From: Perkinsus chesapeaki
Taxonomy: Eukaryota; Perkinsozoa; Perkinsida; Perkinsidae
NCBI GenBank assembly: GCA_013115145.1
Contig: JAAPAO010000300.1
Coordinates: 1 to 34,940, forward strand
Reading direction: 5' to 3'
DNA length: 34,940 nucleotides
The notes beneath the pieces were generated by a model that was given only the letters and a program-made list of their open reading frames with translations, searched no databases and was not told where the DNA came from. A program made the translations under genes and the position numbers. Below are positions 1-9,731 of this stretch, one piece after another. Numbering within the stretch: the first letter of the stretch is position 1; each line of letters begins with the position of its first letter.

Positions 1-875
1 GCGCACTCCAGCTTTGAGAGCTATATGTAACACGCACCTACGAGTGCGCGGAGTGCACCTGGATAAAGCCCTGTTCTTGACGGTACTTGCGTGCCTTGTG
101 TTTTCACCAGTGCCATCGGTTGAAACTCTTCGGAATATGTGGTTCGCCGGTAAACCGAGTGGAATTCGTTCAATGGAAACTTCTTGCTACTCTCCGGCCT
201 GTTATTCGATCATGCATTGCTCCATCTGAAAAGTGAGTGTTAGTAAAACTCACTGTAGTAACAATGTGTTACGAGTCACCATGCGACTATACTGACAAAA
301 GCCGACAATGTGTGCGACGATAACTAACAAGACCTCAGTCTGGAGCCAAATACAGCATTCGCACATACATCAATCAATGAAACAGATGACACACTGTCTG
401 ACCCAGACGGTAAGAATAAATCGGGGAGAAACTTCTTCGGTAAGCACTTTCATTGAACCGGCGCAACAAAACATCATCGTCCACATATCGAAGCTCGCCA
501 TCAAACTTATGATTCAAATCATTGCTTTTTGTGATAGCGTCTCAACAATGCATGAGCGAGTATCAGTGAGACTCGTTTGATAATATCCGCTCATCCCGCT
601 GAGCCCCGGGCCCCGCTCATACGGCTTCAGAAGCCACCATACAATTCAACAACGCTTTCAAGAGACTTGAATGATTCTCGCAGAACCTCTTGAGTCTTGA
701 GAGGCTCAACTAAGACTATCAACGCGATCCGAGGATACGGCAAGAAAACTACCCTATCATTCACACCGGACAGAGCACGAGTAGCACTCTAAGTATATGC
801 GTACTAATGAGACCTTATTAATTCCAAAGAACATAGGAAGGGTGGCAAGCTATTAAGACCGTTCTGCGGATATGT

Positions 876-924
876 GTTAACCATCAGGGAACTCAAAAAA
901 CCAGAGTGAGGCAAGAATCTGGGA
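876..924 (+). repeat. 49-bp direct repeat, copy 1
   Basis: Nearly identical to 1289-1337, with about four differences by eye. Both copies contain the core GAGGCAAGAATCTGGGA. They lie 413 bp apart in the same orientation, so this is a local duplication or two copies of an interspersed repeat. No coding potential is visible. Confidence 0.8.
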
Positions 925-1288
925 AATATAATCAGATTAGACTAATCTTAGCTTAGTACAAAAATAGCAGTACTAGCGTCGAGATGAGCTTAAGGTTCCA
1001 TTGTTGTGCAACTCACACAACATCCCCCTTCCCCCAGAGACGAACAACACAGGGAATTAAAAAAACATACATCAACAGCAATGTAGATCTCGTCATCGTC
1101 ATATTGGATCAACATACGAATCACATATCGCAAAATCAAGTTGTTCTTGGTGTTGAAACTTGTCAGTCTTCTTATTAAACTCGTCAGTCGGCACGTCGTA
1201 AAATGTTAGGAGTACCAGCAACACCAAAACCAGATGCAATTTGCTAAGCGATAGGAATAGGGATAGATGCAGCAGGGTTCTCCACCAT

Positions 1289-1337
1289 GTTAACAATTAG
1301 GGAACTCAAGAAACCAGAGTGAGGCAAGAATCTGGGA
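1289..1337 (+). repeat. 49-bp direct repeat, copy 2
   Basis: Second copy of the 876-924 repeat. After the shared part the two loci diverge at once: copy 1 runs into the palindrome at 934-948, copy 2 into a GC-rich near-palindrome at about 1346-1364. Confidence 0.8.
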
Positions 1338-1627
1338 AGTCTAATCTCGCGGGCCGCGGGAGACTGCCGCGGGGCGTGCATGGTTGGTACACGTAAACCA
1401 GATGCATTTGATATGTGATCTCATGGTTAAGGCTGGTACACACTCAGTGTACGGATCGAATGTGTACTACACTCTCGACAATCTTCTAGTTGGCTCCCTA
1501 TTGAGAGCACTTTGTAGACTCTCCTCGCCGGCTTCGTCGGCGCAACTCTCGCCAGACCCTCGTCTGCTCACAAGTTCACCGATTGAGAATGCTTGAAGTC
1601 AGATTCGAACCAGCAACCGCCCGCATT

Positions 1628-1664
1628 CCGTAAACTTTACGGGTAGTTGTGTGGTAGAAAAGGC
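1628..1664 (-). repeat. Palindrome-containing repeat element, copy A
   Basis: Contains the palindrome CCGTAAAcTTTACGG (1628-1642) followed by GTGTGGTAGAAAA. The same combination recurs on the opposite strand at 3549-3584, with a 6-nt length difference between palindrome and tail. A B-box-like GGTTCGAATC lies just beside it on the minus strand (about 1603-1612), so a tRNA-derived short repeat is possible, but I could not fold a convincing tRNA. Confidence 0.5.
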
Positions 1665-2301
1665 GGGGCTTCCTGGGCTAGGAACGGTTTCCTTCCTTGC
1701 ATGGTAAAATATTTTTGAAGTTGATACGTAGAACTTGTATGTGTCAACTTCGAAAAAAGCTTTTAATACTTTGAGGCTTAACATGAATAATGTCTCTCGA
1801 AGTGCACGCGCAAATGACGAGCACCGAATGAGTACTTCAACGAATAAGCAAATAGAGTGCTTTTCCAAGGTATGTGACGCACACTGTGCAGTCAACACAG
1901 TGTGGACGCTGGAAACCTCACGTTACTGTCGTTGGAACGCAATGGTCTAGTACAGTGGAAACTCAGAGGGTTAGGAAAGTCACGTGTAATGATTACACTG
2001 TAATCTGTAGACACTGTCTACTACTAGTAGATTAGTCTAGTACACTACTGGACAAGATTTTATGAACCTATATGGAACGGTGACGCTATCTACTAGGTTT
2101 GCGGGCTCTGCGGCTAATGGCAGAGTTACCGAGAAGATCTAACAATGCCTCCATAGGACCAACGGCATGGGCGCAGTGCTGGCCATTGGTTACCTAGGGT
2201 ATTGCACATGTCGATCGGAAAATGCTTAATAGGCATTGCCTAACTCAAAGAGGTCCTAAACCACTAACGACTGACCGCCAGTCGGCGATGGCATCTACTA
2301 C

Positions 2302-3006
2302 TCATTCAGAGTCTGAGCTTGTTCCGTCGTCAGAGGCAAAAAAGAGATCGCATCCCAGCGTATCAGTATCCTTTGCCAAAGGTGACTGTCTAACAGCCGC
2401 ATCAGGTCCCACCAATGCCTGGCGACCTGGGATCTGAGGTCTAATGAAATCTCTAGGACCAGCGAGCTCGCCGTGAGGGCGATGGGCAAGAACCCTATCT
2501 ATTACCTTAGAATGAACGAATTTCTTGTTCTTAGACTTTGGGTCATTCATTTTTCTTCTAAACCCTGTGAACTCCTTGGGCATTCGATCAAGACTACCCA
2601 CAAGGAAATGGTCAACATTAGACGAGGAAATTCCTAAGGAATTCCAACTGATGAAGGCTTCTTTAGAGAGACCAGAATGCCCAAGACGCCTTTTGGGGCT
2701 ATGCTTGTTCAGCAATGAACACTGGGATTCTACAACGCTTTCACAATGGCTTTTCATTGACACGCAGCCAATGATATATATGCAGTCTTCACATCCCGAA
2801 TAGATTTTGGCATTGGTGTGAACCTCAGCCCATACGGCTTCCATATCAATCTTAGGCATCCCATTGCCTGGTGGCATAGGTAAAAACTTCTCGCGTAAGC
2901 GATGGCGGAGCTCCAGATAATGTAACAGCAAGCCGTCAATATCAGTAGAAGTCTCCAAGACGGGCTTGAAACCACATACAAACTCTATGATTATCTCCGT
3001 ACACAT
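2302..3006 (-). CDS. Hypothetical protein, weakly hAT-transposase-like
   Basis: Open frame of about 234 codons from the first ATG (3006); the frame stays open five codons further upstream, so a 5' exon is possible. The middle third carries a Cys/His-rich segment followed by a CESVVESQCSLLNKH stretch and EAFISWN. That arrangement recalls, only loosely, the dimerisation region near the C-terminus of hAT-family transposases, where a Ser-Cys-Glu motif precedes a helix. The tail is Lys/Arg-rich and ends in acidic and serine residues. I see no catalytic domain, terminal inverted repeats or target duplication, so it may be a truncated transposon remnant, a domesticated fragment, or an unrelated gene. 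It stands alone between two gene-poor stretches. Confidence 0.4.
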   Translation of the reverse strand: MCTEIIIEFVCGFKPVLETSTDIDGLLLHYLELRHRLREKFLPMPPGNGMPKIDMEAVWAEVHTNAKIYSGCEDCIYIIGCVSMKSHCESVVESQCSLLNKHSPKRRLGHSGLSKEAFISWNSLGISSSNVDHFLVGSLDRMPKEFTGFRRKMNDPKSKNKKFVHSKVIDRVLAHRPHGELAGPRDFIRPQIPGRQALVGPDAAVRQSPLAKDTDTLGCDLFFASDDGTSSDSE

Positions 3007-4145
3007 TAATAATGCGTACAAAATTTGTGGGTATTGTGCGCGTAAATCGATAAACTAATATACTTGTTATGCTTAGCAAGATATGCTATAGGATTTCCCG
3101 CCAGAAGTCCTGTTCCGGAGTTGATTACTGTATCCTGAGGCTGAAAACCCGTAACGTTAATCACAAAGAGTCTGATCTAGTCAAACTAGGTGGAGGCAGC
3201 GTCCCCATCACGCACGCATGGACATCGTGGTCCACGATTCGTGGAGCGTCACGGGGAAAATCGAGTTGTTGATTGCGGTAGTGTCGACCACACAGTCTTG
3301 AGATATTTTTGTTTGACTCATCCTCTCCCACCCGCAGCTAGAGAATACTGGCGTGGTCCACATCTTGATTACATTTCTTAGCTGTTAATCACTAATAAGT
3401 AGTTGCAAATCCGTGCAGCCGTGGCGCCGCGATGATCGCGGCTACTATGGCTGGCTTGGAGATCATAGACTCAGCTAAATAAGTGAGGCAGGCTGGCTCG
3501 AGCCTTCCTTGTTTTTCTTGAACTTCCTTGCCCACACATGTGGGTGGGCACCCCCATTTTCTACCACACCCGTAAAGTTTACGGCGTAAAGCAGTCTTAC
3601 TGCTAGGCCAAACTGAGGATTTAGTGTGGCGTACGTTACCAATATCCCTCACGAGGAAAGTTCCAATCGCCCCGCTGGACACACAACATGCCCATTACAT
3701 GAGCTCCGGAAACCCGGCCTCTAGGTTAACTTCGAAGAGCTCTCCTGGCTGAACTGATGACTATTGGACTTTCCAAGAAATATACATGATATCATCATAT
3801 CCGATATAATGAAATGCACGTGTAGGTGTAGGCTCCCCGGCAAAGACGCCGATTAAGCAGAACATTTTTGTTATGAAAGCGAGTGCTTCACTAACCCCTA
3901 TCGTCCCCTGTAATTGCCATCATGGGTACGAACCAATCGAAGCCAACCCATGTGTTCTTTCTCTGTCTCTGGGATGCGAAATGATCCCAGAACAACTGGG
4001 TGAGTCGGTGATTCCTGCTTATTAGGTTCCAATATCAGTGCACAGCCGAGCTCAGTTAACTAAGCTATCAATCGCCGATTCCGAGACGCCGAAAGAGCTT
4101 AGCTGAACTTCCAGTTCTTCAGTCAAGATTAAACATAGCATCACT
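3007..4145. other. Gene-poor stretch with hairpins
   Basis: No supported gene. It contains perfect palindromes at 3224-3238 and 3426-3442 (8-bp arms, centre g), the inverted repeat copy at 3549-3584, and a GC-rich hairpin near 3525-3550. A 96-codon minus-strand frame across 3392-3682 is built from these repeat sequences and I do not treat it as a gene. Confidence 0.6.
3549..3584 (+). repeat. Palindrome-containing repeat element, copy B
   Basis: Inverted-orientation copy of the 1628-1664 element. TTTTCTACCACAC precedes the palindrome at 3570-3584. On the minus strand the next bases include TGGCCTAGCAGT, which matches the Pol III A-box consensus in 11 of 12 positions. Suggestive of a tRNA-derived SINE, not proven. 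Confidence 0.45.
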
Positions 4146-4611
4146 ATGCAGTTCATCAGGGACATTCTGCTCATCACAGCTTTCGGCTGCTCTATCGCCG
4201 TCGAGCTTACGGTAACTAGTGTGTCTGAAGATGTCAATGTTCGAGGTGATTGTTATGAAAAACCAACCGGAAGATGTGATTCCGAGGGCAAAGGCTGCTC
4301 TTGCACTCCGCCAAACCACCTGTTTGGTACTAAGGTGAGATTTACTTCTGAGGGATGACCTGCAGTCAATATTGTTACTCTCTTAGAGACACTCGACTGG
4401 GAAGTATGCGTATTTTGTATGCGCGGCGAAGTGCGAAAATGCAGGCGATTGTCCTAAGCCTATCCGTGGTGGTGCTGTGTGTATCGAGAAATCCTGCGCC
4501 TTGGGTTGTTTGTCCGACAGTGTAAGCCATTACTCTTTTGTAGAATGGAAATGTTATTGTAAATCTTTAGGACTGCTATCAAGGTGGGGTATGTGTTATT
4601 ACATCGACTAG
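4146..4611 (+). CDS. Two-exon cysteine-rich secreted protein
   Basis: Exon 1 is 4146-4334 (63 codons), the intron 4335-4386 (52 nt) and exon 2 4387-4611 (73 codons, an Asp-ending tail and a TAG stop). The donor reads AAG/GTGAGA, the acceptor TTACTCTCTTAG, and both junctions are phase 0, so the frame continues. The product is about 137 residues. Residues 1-18 form a hydrophobic signal peptide. The mature part has about 13 cysteines: four in exon 1 (near residues 36, 44, 51, 53) and nine in exon 2, consistent with a disulphide-rich extracellular protein. I do not recognise the fold. A second GT...TTTTGTAG pair (4520-4543) sits inside exon 2 but is only 24 nt and in frame, so I keep it as coding. 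It is the only confident plus-strand gene here. Confidence 0.6.
4335..4386 (+). other. Predicted intron of the cysteine-rich gene
   Basis: A 52-nt intron with donor GTGAGA and a pyrimidine-rich acceptor. Without splicing, the exon 1 frame stops at about 4356. With it, a 225-nt cysteine-rich frame is joined in phase. This agreement is the main evidence for the gene. Confidence 0.6.
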
Positions 4612-5324
4612 TAGTGCCTGTACGTTTCCTATAAATGAGAATCAGGGCGGATCATAACGCTTCAATTCTTCCAGCTGCAGAAGCACGTTATGATAGTAAT
4701 GTTATCACAAAGTCGACCACAACATTCAGTACCAACTTAAGAATGTTGGTCATTGATCGACATATGGAAAGAGTCAATACTGCATTGGCTCGTATGCTTT
4801 GATTGTCTATGACGCGATAATCTTTAGAGAATATAACATCCTGGATATGTTGTGTTGTAATGATTTTCAACTTTGACGATAAAACATGAACTAGTCATGT
4901 GTTGATCATTCCTCGAAGATTGCTAGAAGATTGCTAGAAGATTGCTAGACTTGGACAATACATTCTCCTCGAGCTGTTTTCTGATATTTGTCTTGCATTC
5001 TCCCGCATGATGCAACACCGCCGCGGGGTGACGTGTTGGAAAGTGCTCGTGTACCGGTTGAATTCGACACTCACAAATACCATTGAGCCTTGGTGCTATT
5101 AAAACACATGAGCAACTTTGAACCACGAATAAAAGCTTGGAAACTATGTATACGCTTCGACATCTTCCAAAGTCGTGTAGAACAACGGAAGTGAGCAAGA
5201 GATGTCCAGTGACTGAAGGTGTCGCTGGGATAACAAAAGCAATGAGTCGCGTTACCATCCAAAGATGGCCGCTTATCATATGGGTTCACAAGCTCGGACC
5301 TGAATATTGACTGTCCCACTAATA
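4612..5324. other. Intergenic, 11-bp tandem repeat
   Basis: No supported gene between the plus-strand Cys-rich gene and the minus-strand protease. Three perfect tandem copies of GAAGATTGCTA lie at 4915-4947. The minus-strand frame at 4923-5279 has no protein-like composition. The 3' ends of the two flanking genes face each other here, so this is a convergent intergenic region. Confidence 0.6.
4915..4947 (+). repeat. 11-bp x 3 tandem repeat
   Basis: GAAGATTGCTA is repeated three times head to tail without mismatch. This is a short microsatellite-like array in non-coding sequence. Confidence 0.9.
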
Positions 5325-6314
5325 CTACGGAATGAGCTTGGCGACGGCCTGATTTGCATCAACGCGGCCTAGCTTGAGCGTTTTCTCGCCGAAGCGATCT
5401 TTAACACCAGGCTTGGCGGTATCTTTGAGAATTTTCTTTACATCACCGGGGCTTAGATCAGGAGCCAAGCTGTAAAGCATGGCAGCTACACCAGCTATCA
5501 TAGAGGACGCTGCTGATGTACCAGATACCTTAGTGTAGGGCGTATCGACCGAAGTTGTCCATATATCGCTGCCTGGTGCAGCAATATCCACATAAGTACC
5601 AATATTGCTCAGAGAATTCAGCTGCATTTTCGTCTGCTCTGTCGCGGCAACGCAGACCAGCCCATCCAGGTACATTGTTAAGGCACATGGATAGCGTTTA
5701 TCTTTAGTGATATCTTTCCTCTCATTGCCAGCTGTGACCACAACAAAGATACCAGCGTTTGTCGCTTCTCTTATCTTTGCATTCAGCGGTTTATTTAGTG
5801 TGGACGAGGAAGTAGCCATCAGGATAATTTTCACCTTTTTCTCGTCCTTATGTTGAATGACATAGTCCACAGAGTCTAGCAGAGACTGGCTTGTTGCAGA
5901 AGTGCCACAATAGATTGGCATCACCTTCACAAGATCTGCCACTCCTGCGATACCGATTCCATTATTAATAACGGCTCCGAGGATTCCCGCCACCTCGGTA
6001 CCATGACTGCCTCGGTCATGTGTATCAGTGTTATGGTCAATAACATTGTAGCCCTCGATGTAGTTACCAGCCAAGTCGGGATGATCAGACTTCATCCCGG
6101 TGTCTATCACAGCAATGCCAATTGTATGCCTTGGAACCTTGGTGGTCAACAATCTGCTCCAGGCATCTTTTATGCCGACAGCCTTCAGGTAAGCCTTCTG
6201 CTTCGCATACATTGGGTCATTTGGATATCCATTGGCAGTATGAGTGACATTGTTATGCATTGTGATTGCAGATATCGGGAGTATGCCGAGGAGCATGACA
6301 CAAAGTTGCCGCAT
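5325..6314 (-). CDS. Secreted subtilisin-like serine protease (S8)
   Basis: 329 residues from an ATG with a hydrophobic signal sequence (about 3-17). The subtilase catalytic set is complete and in order: Asp71 in AVIDTG, His104 in SHGTEVAG, oxyanion Asn197 in VTAGNE and Ser267 in SGTSAA. Spacing fits an S8A catalytic domain. The protein probably cleaves peptide bonds outside the cell or in a secretory compartment; secreted subtilases are known in Perkinsus species. Oddities: only about 40 residues separate the signal from the catalytic core, too short for a normal I9-type propeptide of about 80; the usual HGTHVAG is HGTEVAG; and the usual GTSMAAP is GTSAASS. All catalytic residues are present, so activity is plausible, but folding without a standard prodomain is a question. 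No intron is needed. The 5' boundary is the first ATG and looks sound. Confidence 0.93.
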   Translation of the reverse strand: MRQLCVMLLGILPISAITMHNNVTHTANGYPNDPMYAKQKAYLKAVGIKDAWSRLLTTKVPRHTIGIAVIDTGMKSDHPDLAGNYIEGYNVIDHNTDTHDRGSHGTEVAGILGAVINNGIGIAGVADLVKVMPIYCGTSATSQSLLDSVDYVIQHKDEKKVKIILMATSSSTLNKPLNAKIREATNAGIFVVVTAGNERKDITKDKRYPCALTMYLDGLVCVAATEQTKMQLNSLSNIGTYVDIAAPGSDIWTTSVDTPYTKVSGTSAASSMIAGVAAMLYSLAPDLSPGDVKKILKDTAKPGVKDRFGEKTLKLGRVDANQAVAKLIP

Positions 6315-8471
6315 GATACGGGTGGAGTAAATGGACTAAAGCCTTGAGGGAACACACTAAATAGAAACCTTTATACTGTAGCAAACGTATCTCTCTTCCG
6401 GCCTAACTCTGCCTCATACCTGCGCCCGCGCACGCACGCACGGAAAGCGAACAGGCTGTTCGCTGAGCTGAGCTGAGCTCGGACTGAATGATGCAGGTAA
6501 TATCAAGAAGATATTATCAACCATGTCACGAGCTGGACATCCCCTTCAAGTACGGGTGGGAGTAGGGTGGGTCAAAAAAGATGACAATCAAAGCTCGGAT
6601 GCATTACCGACACTAACTCTCACCATGAGGTTCTTATAAAGAAGCGCGACAGCTCGCCGATGCGCATGCGTGCGTGACCGAGAGGCGGACTAGTCTAGAT
6701 TTCACTTCGAAACACTTCGTGTGCCGAATATTAAAACAGCGTCGAGGTGCAATAGGCTGTTGTCAATAGCTCAAGGCCTCGGAATTCCCGAGTCGGAAAC
6801 GAGTGATGAATCATAGGTGAAGCTTACTTGCCATCAACGGCACGGATAAAATATTTTTTCGATATATTCTCTTACGACTCGCACAGTAGTACTGCGACAG
6901 TACGTGTGCACACTCAGCTAATCCACACGGGAAGCGCCACGCCCGTGACCGAAAAGAATTGTGGGCGGAGCCGTGATCGGGGCGTCGATTGATACTATCG
7001 GTAGACGATGGCCGACTCTGGTAACAAAATCCCGAAGGCTTTATACGAAGTAGTGCTTAACGGGCAGGCAATACAGCTTCGAGTTGCAACAGCTTGAGAC
7101 CTCGGAGACAAGTAATGACGCGTAGGTGAAGCTAACTTCTCATCAAAAGCACGGACAAAAGAATCTGGCGAATCTTCTCTTTTATCTAACTCACCGTACG
7201 CGCGGGCACTTAGCTCTTCCGCACAAGATTCTTGTGACAAGATGCGCCGCGGCCGTGACCGACTACAACAGCAGGGGATATAAAGACTCGTAGCTACCTG
7301 TGGCCGAACGGAATCGATTTACATATAATATAGCCGGCACACAGCTAAAAACGGGTACACGTAGAAGGAAGACAGAAGCTTCCTACAACAACGGGTCACC
7401 TCACGATAATAACAATGCACTGTCAGAGTTGGGGAAGTAGGGAGTAGCACCACCTGGGAGTGGTGTAACATCCGGATTCGGGGAGTGAACAATGAACATG
7501 GACGGACAGATGATGTATGCACAATGCATGGTGTACTGGACATACCTTCAGCTATTCTACAAAAAACACGGCATAGTAGAGAGTGGGCAAGAACCAATGA
7601 CTTCTCCCAGGGTACTTGTAACACCGCGTGAAAACGGCGTAAACTTTCCCCGAAAGCTTCGGCAGCTTCCCGACGGGAAGTATGTGAAATATTCGTGAAG
7701 ATCACTTTTATTAAAGCTTGATTTACGTCCATTTTGCAACCTCGTGTAGCTATATGCCAGGTGATTATATTGGCATTTACTTGGGCGTATTATGCCTGTG
7801 ATTGCGCCGCTATCATTGTGGTGTACTGGTCCAGGCTGTCTGGAGTCAGACACCGCGGACTGAGCCCAGGACTCAGTCCAGTGGACTGCCTTGTTTGAGG
7901 CGGTCTCACGCGCTGCGCGTGTTGTTGCTCGGGACTCCAAAGCAACCAGCGGGAACCTGCGTCGGGGACAACGGCAGAATTCGATTGAACGCGATGACGA
8001 CATCGTACTCCAGGGTGACGTTTACTTGATTATCTTTGATGATCCAGCCTTGTGTACGAGGTAGTTATTTCGAGGGGCGAATTCGTTAGCCGACTCAGTG
8101 CCGTTCCCACGTGGAATACGATTGTTGTTTGTTCGACAAGACTTGTCGAACAAACACTTGTCGGACAAGTAATTATTGCTGTTATTTATGATACGACCAA
8201 GTAGCCAACGGGACAATGTTCAACATTGAATGTTGAAGTTTATGGGCCTTCCCCTGTGGAAGTTCCACGGCGAAAGCTTTGGAGTCTCCCTGTAGCAAGC
8301 AAGCCAGGGACCCGTTAACCAAACTGGATTCATTGTGGTTGCTCCTTGTGAAACTCTGCTAGCTTACAGGAGAGCATAATGATCAGGGTTACACAACGCA
8401 ATAGATATCATAATTAAAGATGCAGCGAGCGAGTGTGGAATCATAACAACACAACATGAACTCATTAATGG
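6315..8471. other. Non-coding region dense in palindromes and diverged repeats
   Basis: More than 2 kb without a supported gene. A CTGAG-type pentamer run lies at 6462-6480. From about 6.5 to 7.3 kb there are three diverged blocks, each ending in a GC-rich GTGACCG motif (6674, 6945, about 7254), and two of them share AGGTGAAGCT followed by ATCAA and GCACGGA (about 6815 and 7122). From 7222 to 8235 there are six perfect one-nucleotide-spaced palindromes, including one with 15-bp arms (8126-8156). The ORFs here overlap on both strands and follow the repeats. Confidence 0.65.
8126..8156. repeat. Perfect palindrome, 15-bp arms, 1-nt centre
   Basis: The left arm TGTTTGTTCGACAAG (8126-8140) is followed by a single a (8141) and its exact reverse complement (8142-8156). 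CTTGTCgGACAAG follows almost directly, so the arm sequence is reused a third time. It is the longest of the family of odd palindromes described in the findings. Confidence 0.95.
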
Positions 8472-9347
8472 TTACTCAACTTTTGGTTGCTCTATTGACT
8501 GCTCTTGCTTGACCTCGCCGATCGATGAGCCTTGCACTCGTTTCACACTGTGGGGCATCCGGTTCAGGCCGGCCTCGGATTTGATTCCAGCCGCGTGGAC
8601 TTCAGACTTCACATTATCATCATCTTCCGAATATCCAGTGAAACCATACCGCCGCCTTCGGATGGCATTCCTCATCTCACGCGATACGGTATGCTCTACC
8701 CAACCACCTTGGGCGCCCAGTTGTGAGACGTCGACAGTCACGCCCTCTTCTGTTGCCGATCCCACTGCTGAACTTGTAGTCACTTCGGCGGTGAATGCAA
8801 CGCGCTCAGGCGGATTATTGCATAAAGCTTCAGAATCTGCAGGTCCTTCATCACTCCTCTTACTATAGGTATTATCTTCACCAGACTGTCGCGACGAGGT
8901 ACCATCCGCAATCTCGTTAGATATAGAATCTAAGAGCTGCTTGTAGCGCGCTCGTTTTAAACGACCACTTCGACGTACGCCTCCCGAGCTAGTGGAGCGA
9001 CTCAAGTCATCCAGCATCTGTGCTGCTTCACGTTCTCGGATTCTAGCACTTCTTCTAACTCCTGAGCTTCTCAGGAGGCCATAGGAATCAATATGAGACT
9101 GAGGCCTAGGCCATGGCACTGGTGTCTTAAGAAAAGACTCGCAGGAGCTCGGTGAATCCGACGGGGTTTCACGACTAGGTAATGGCACAGGTACGATGAG
9201 CGCGTGCTCTGAAGAGCTCGAGCACGAACTAACTAAACCAGCAGAGTGTGCTGGGGCGTCTGGCTGGGGAACCGGAAGTACTTCGGTTTGGAGTTGGACT
9301 ATCACAGTGAAGGAAACGTCACAATGGGGGCATTTAATAGTTAACAT
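8472..9347 (-). CDS. Probable nuclear protein, Ser-rich with SUMO-type motifs
   Basis: 291 residues from ATG. The N-terminus has a CPHC pair (Cys6, Cys9) like half of a zinc ribbon. It is followed by a long Ser/Pro-rich low-complexity segment. Two copies of a basic motif, GVRRS(A/G)R(I/L), lie at residues 96-103 and 123-130, each followed by a short helix-forming, Leu-containing stretch. A basic cluster RRRR (230-233) could be a nuclear signal. The tail carries three psi-K-x-E sumoylation consensus sites: VKSE (246-249), IKSE (255-258) and VKQE (279-282). I do not recognise a family. The composition suggests a disordered chromatin or transcription-related protein. More exons may exist because no full zinc finger is formed. 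Confidence 0.6.
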   Translation of the reverse strand: MLTIKCPHCDVSFTVIVQLQTEVLPVPQPDAPAHSAGLVSSCSSSSEHALIVPVPLPSRETPSDSPSSCESFLKTPVPWPRPQSHIDSYGLLRSSGVRRSARIREREAAQMLDDLSRSTSSGGVRRSGRLKRARYKQLLDSISNEIADGTSSRQSGEDNTYSKRSDEGPADSEALCNNPPERVAFTAEVTTSSAVGSATEEGVTVDVSQLGAQGGWVEHTVSREMRNAIRRRRYGFTGYSEDDDNVKSEVHAAGIKSEAGLNRMPHSVKRVQGSSIGEVKQEQSIEQPKVE

Positions 9348-9731
9348 GATTGAAAAAGTCTAAGATTTCTCAAAAGCGCGACTTTCAGCTAATAAACTTT
9401 CTACATTTCTGAGAGGAAGCCTCGCAGCCTCAACTCCTTCGAGGTGACAGCTTCATTGCATAGATGCGATCGTTGTTTGAAGGTTCTCATTGCGGAGTAA
9501 CGCAAGGTGTCCATTGAGGACATCAAAGGAAACAAGACCCGAGAATAAGTGGTGCCACCACTGTGGTGAACATGTTGTACGGACAGACGCTAAGGTTACA
9601 TACGACTGGCTTGATACTACAATATAAGACAGCTAAGTAGGACAGAACAAGACAATAACGAATTTGATACGGGACTAAAGCAGCGACATCCGAGACTCGA
9701 TCTAAGAATGCTTCATAGCGACTTCAAGATA
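9348..9731. other. Intergenic, overlapping palindromes
   Basis: The space between the nuclear-type protein and the 3' end of the first phosphatase. It holds AGTGGTGcCACCACT (9548-9562), which overlaps CACCACtGTGGTG (9556-9568). No gene or terminator signal is recognised. Confidence 0.7.

Larger units (their letters stand above)
1..2301. other. Long stretch without a convincing gene
   Basis: Only short ORFs with no protein-like composition, signal peptide or recognisable motif are present on either strand. The stretch does hold a 49-bp direct repeat (876-924 and 1289-1337), several one-nucleotide-spaced perfect palindromes (934-948, 1628-1642, 1984-1998, 2007-2021) and hairpins with longer loops, for example 9-bp arms at 1880-1888 and 1896-1904. 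Unrecognised small exons cannot be excluded because introns in this window are very short. Confidence 0.6.

Noticed and set aside
1594-1670. Possible tRNA gene on the minus strand near the GGTTCGAATC sequence
   Set aside because: The T-stem pairs poorly and no complete acceptor, D and anticodon stems can be drawn. It is at most a tRNA-derived repeat.
4520-4543. 24-nt intron inside exon 2 of the Cys-rich gene
   Set aside because: Far shorter than the other introns here and in frame either way. The coding reading is simpler.
4923-5279. 118-codon minus-strand ORF
   Set aside because: No signal, domain or protein-like composition, and it overlaps another frame in tandem-repeat-containing sequence.
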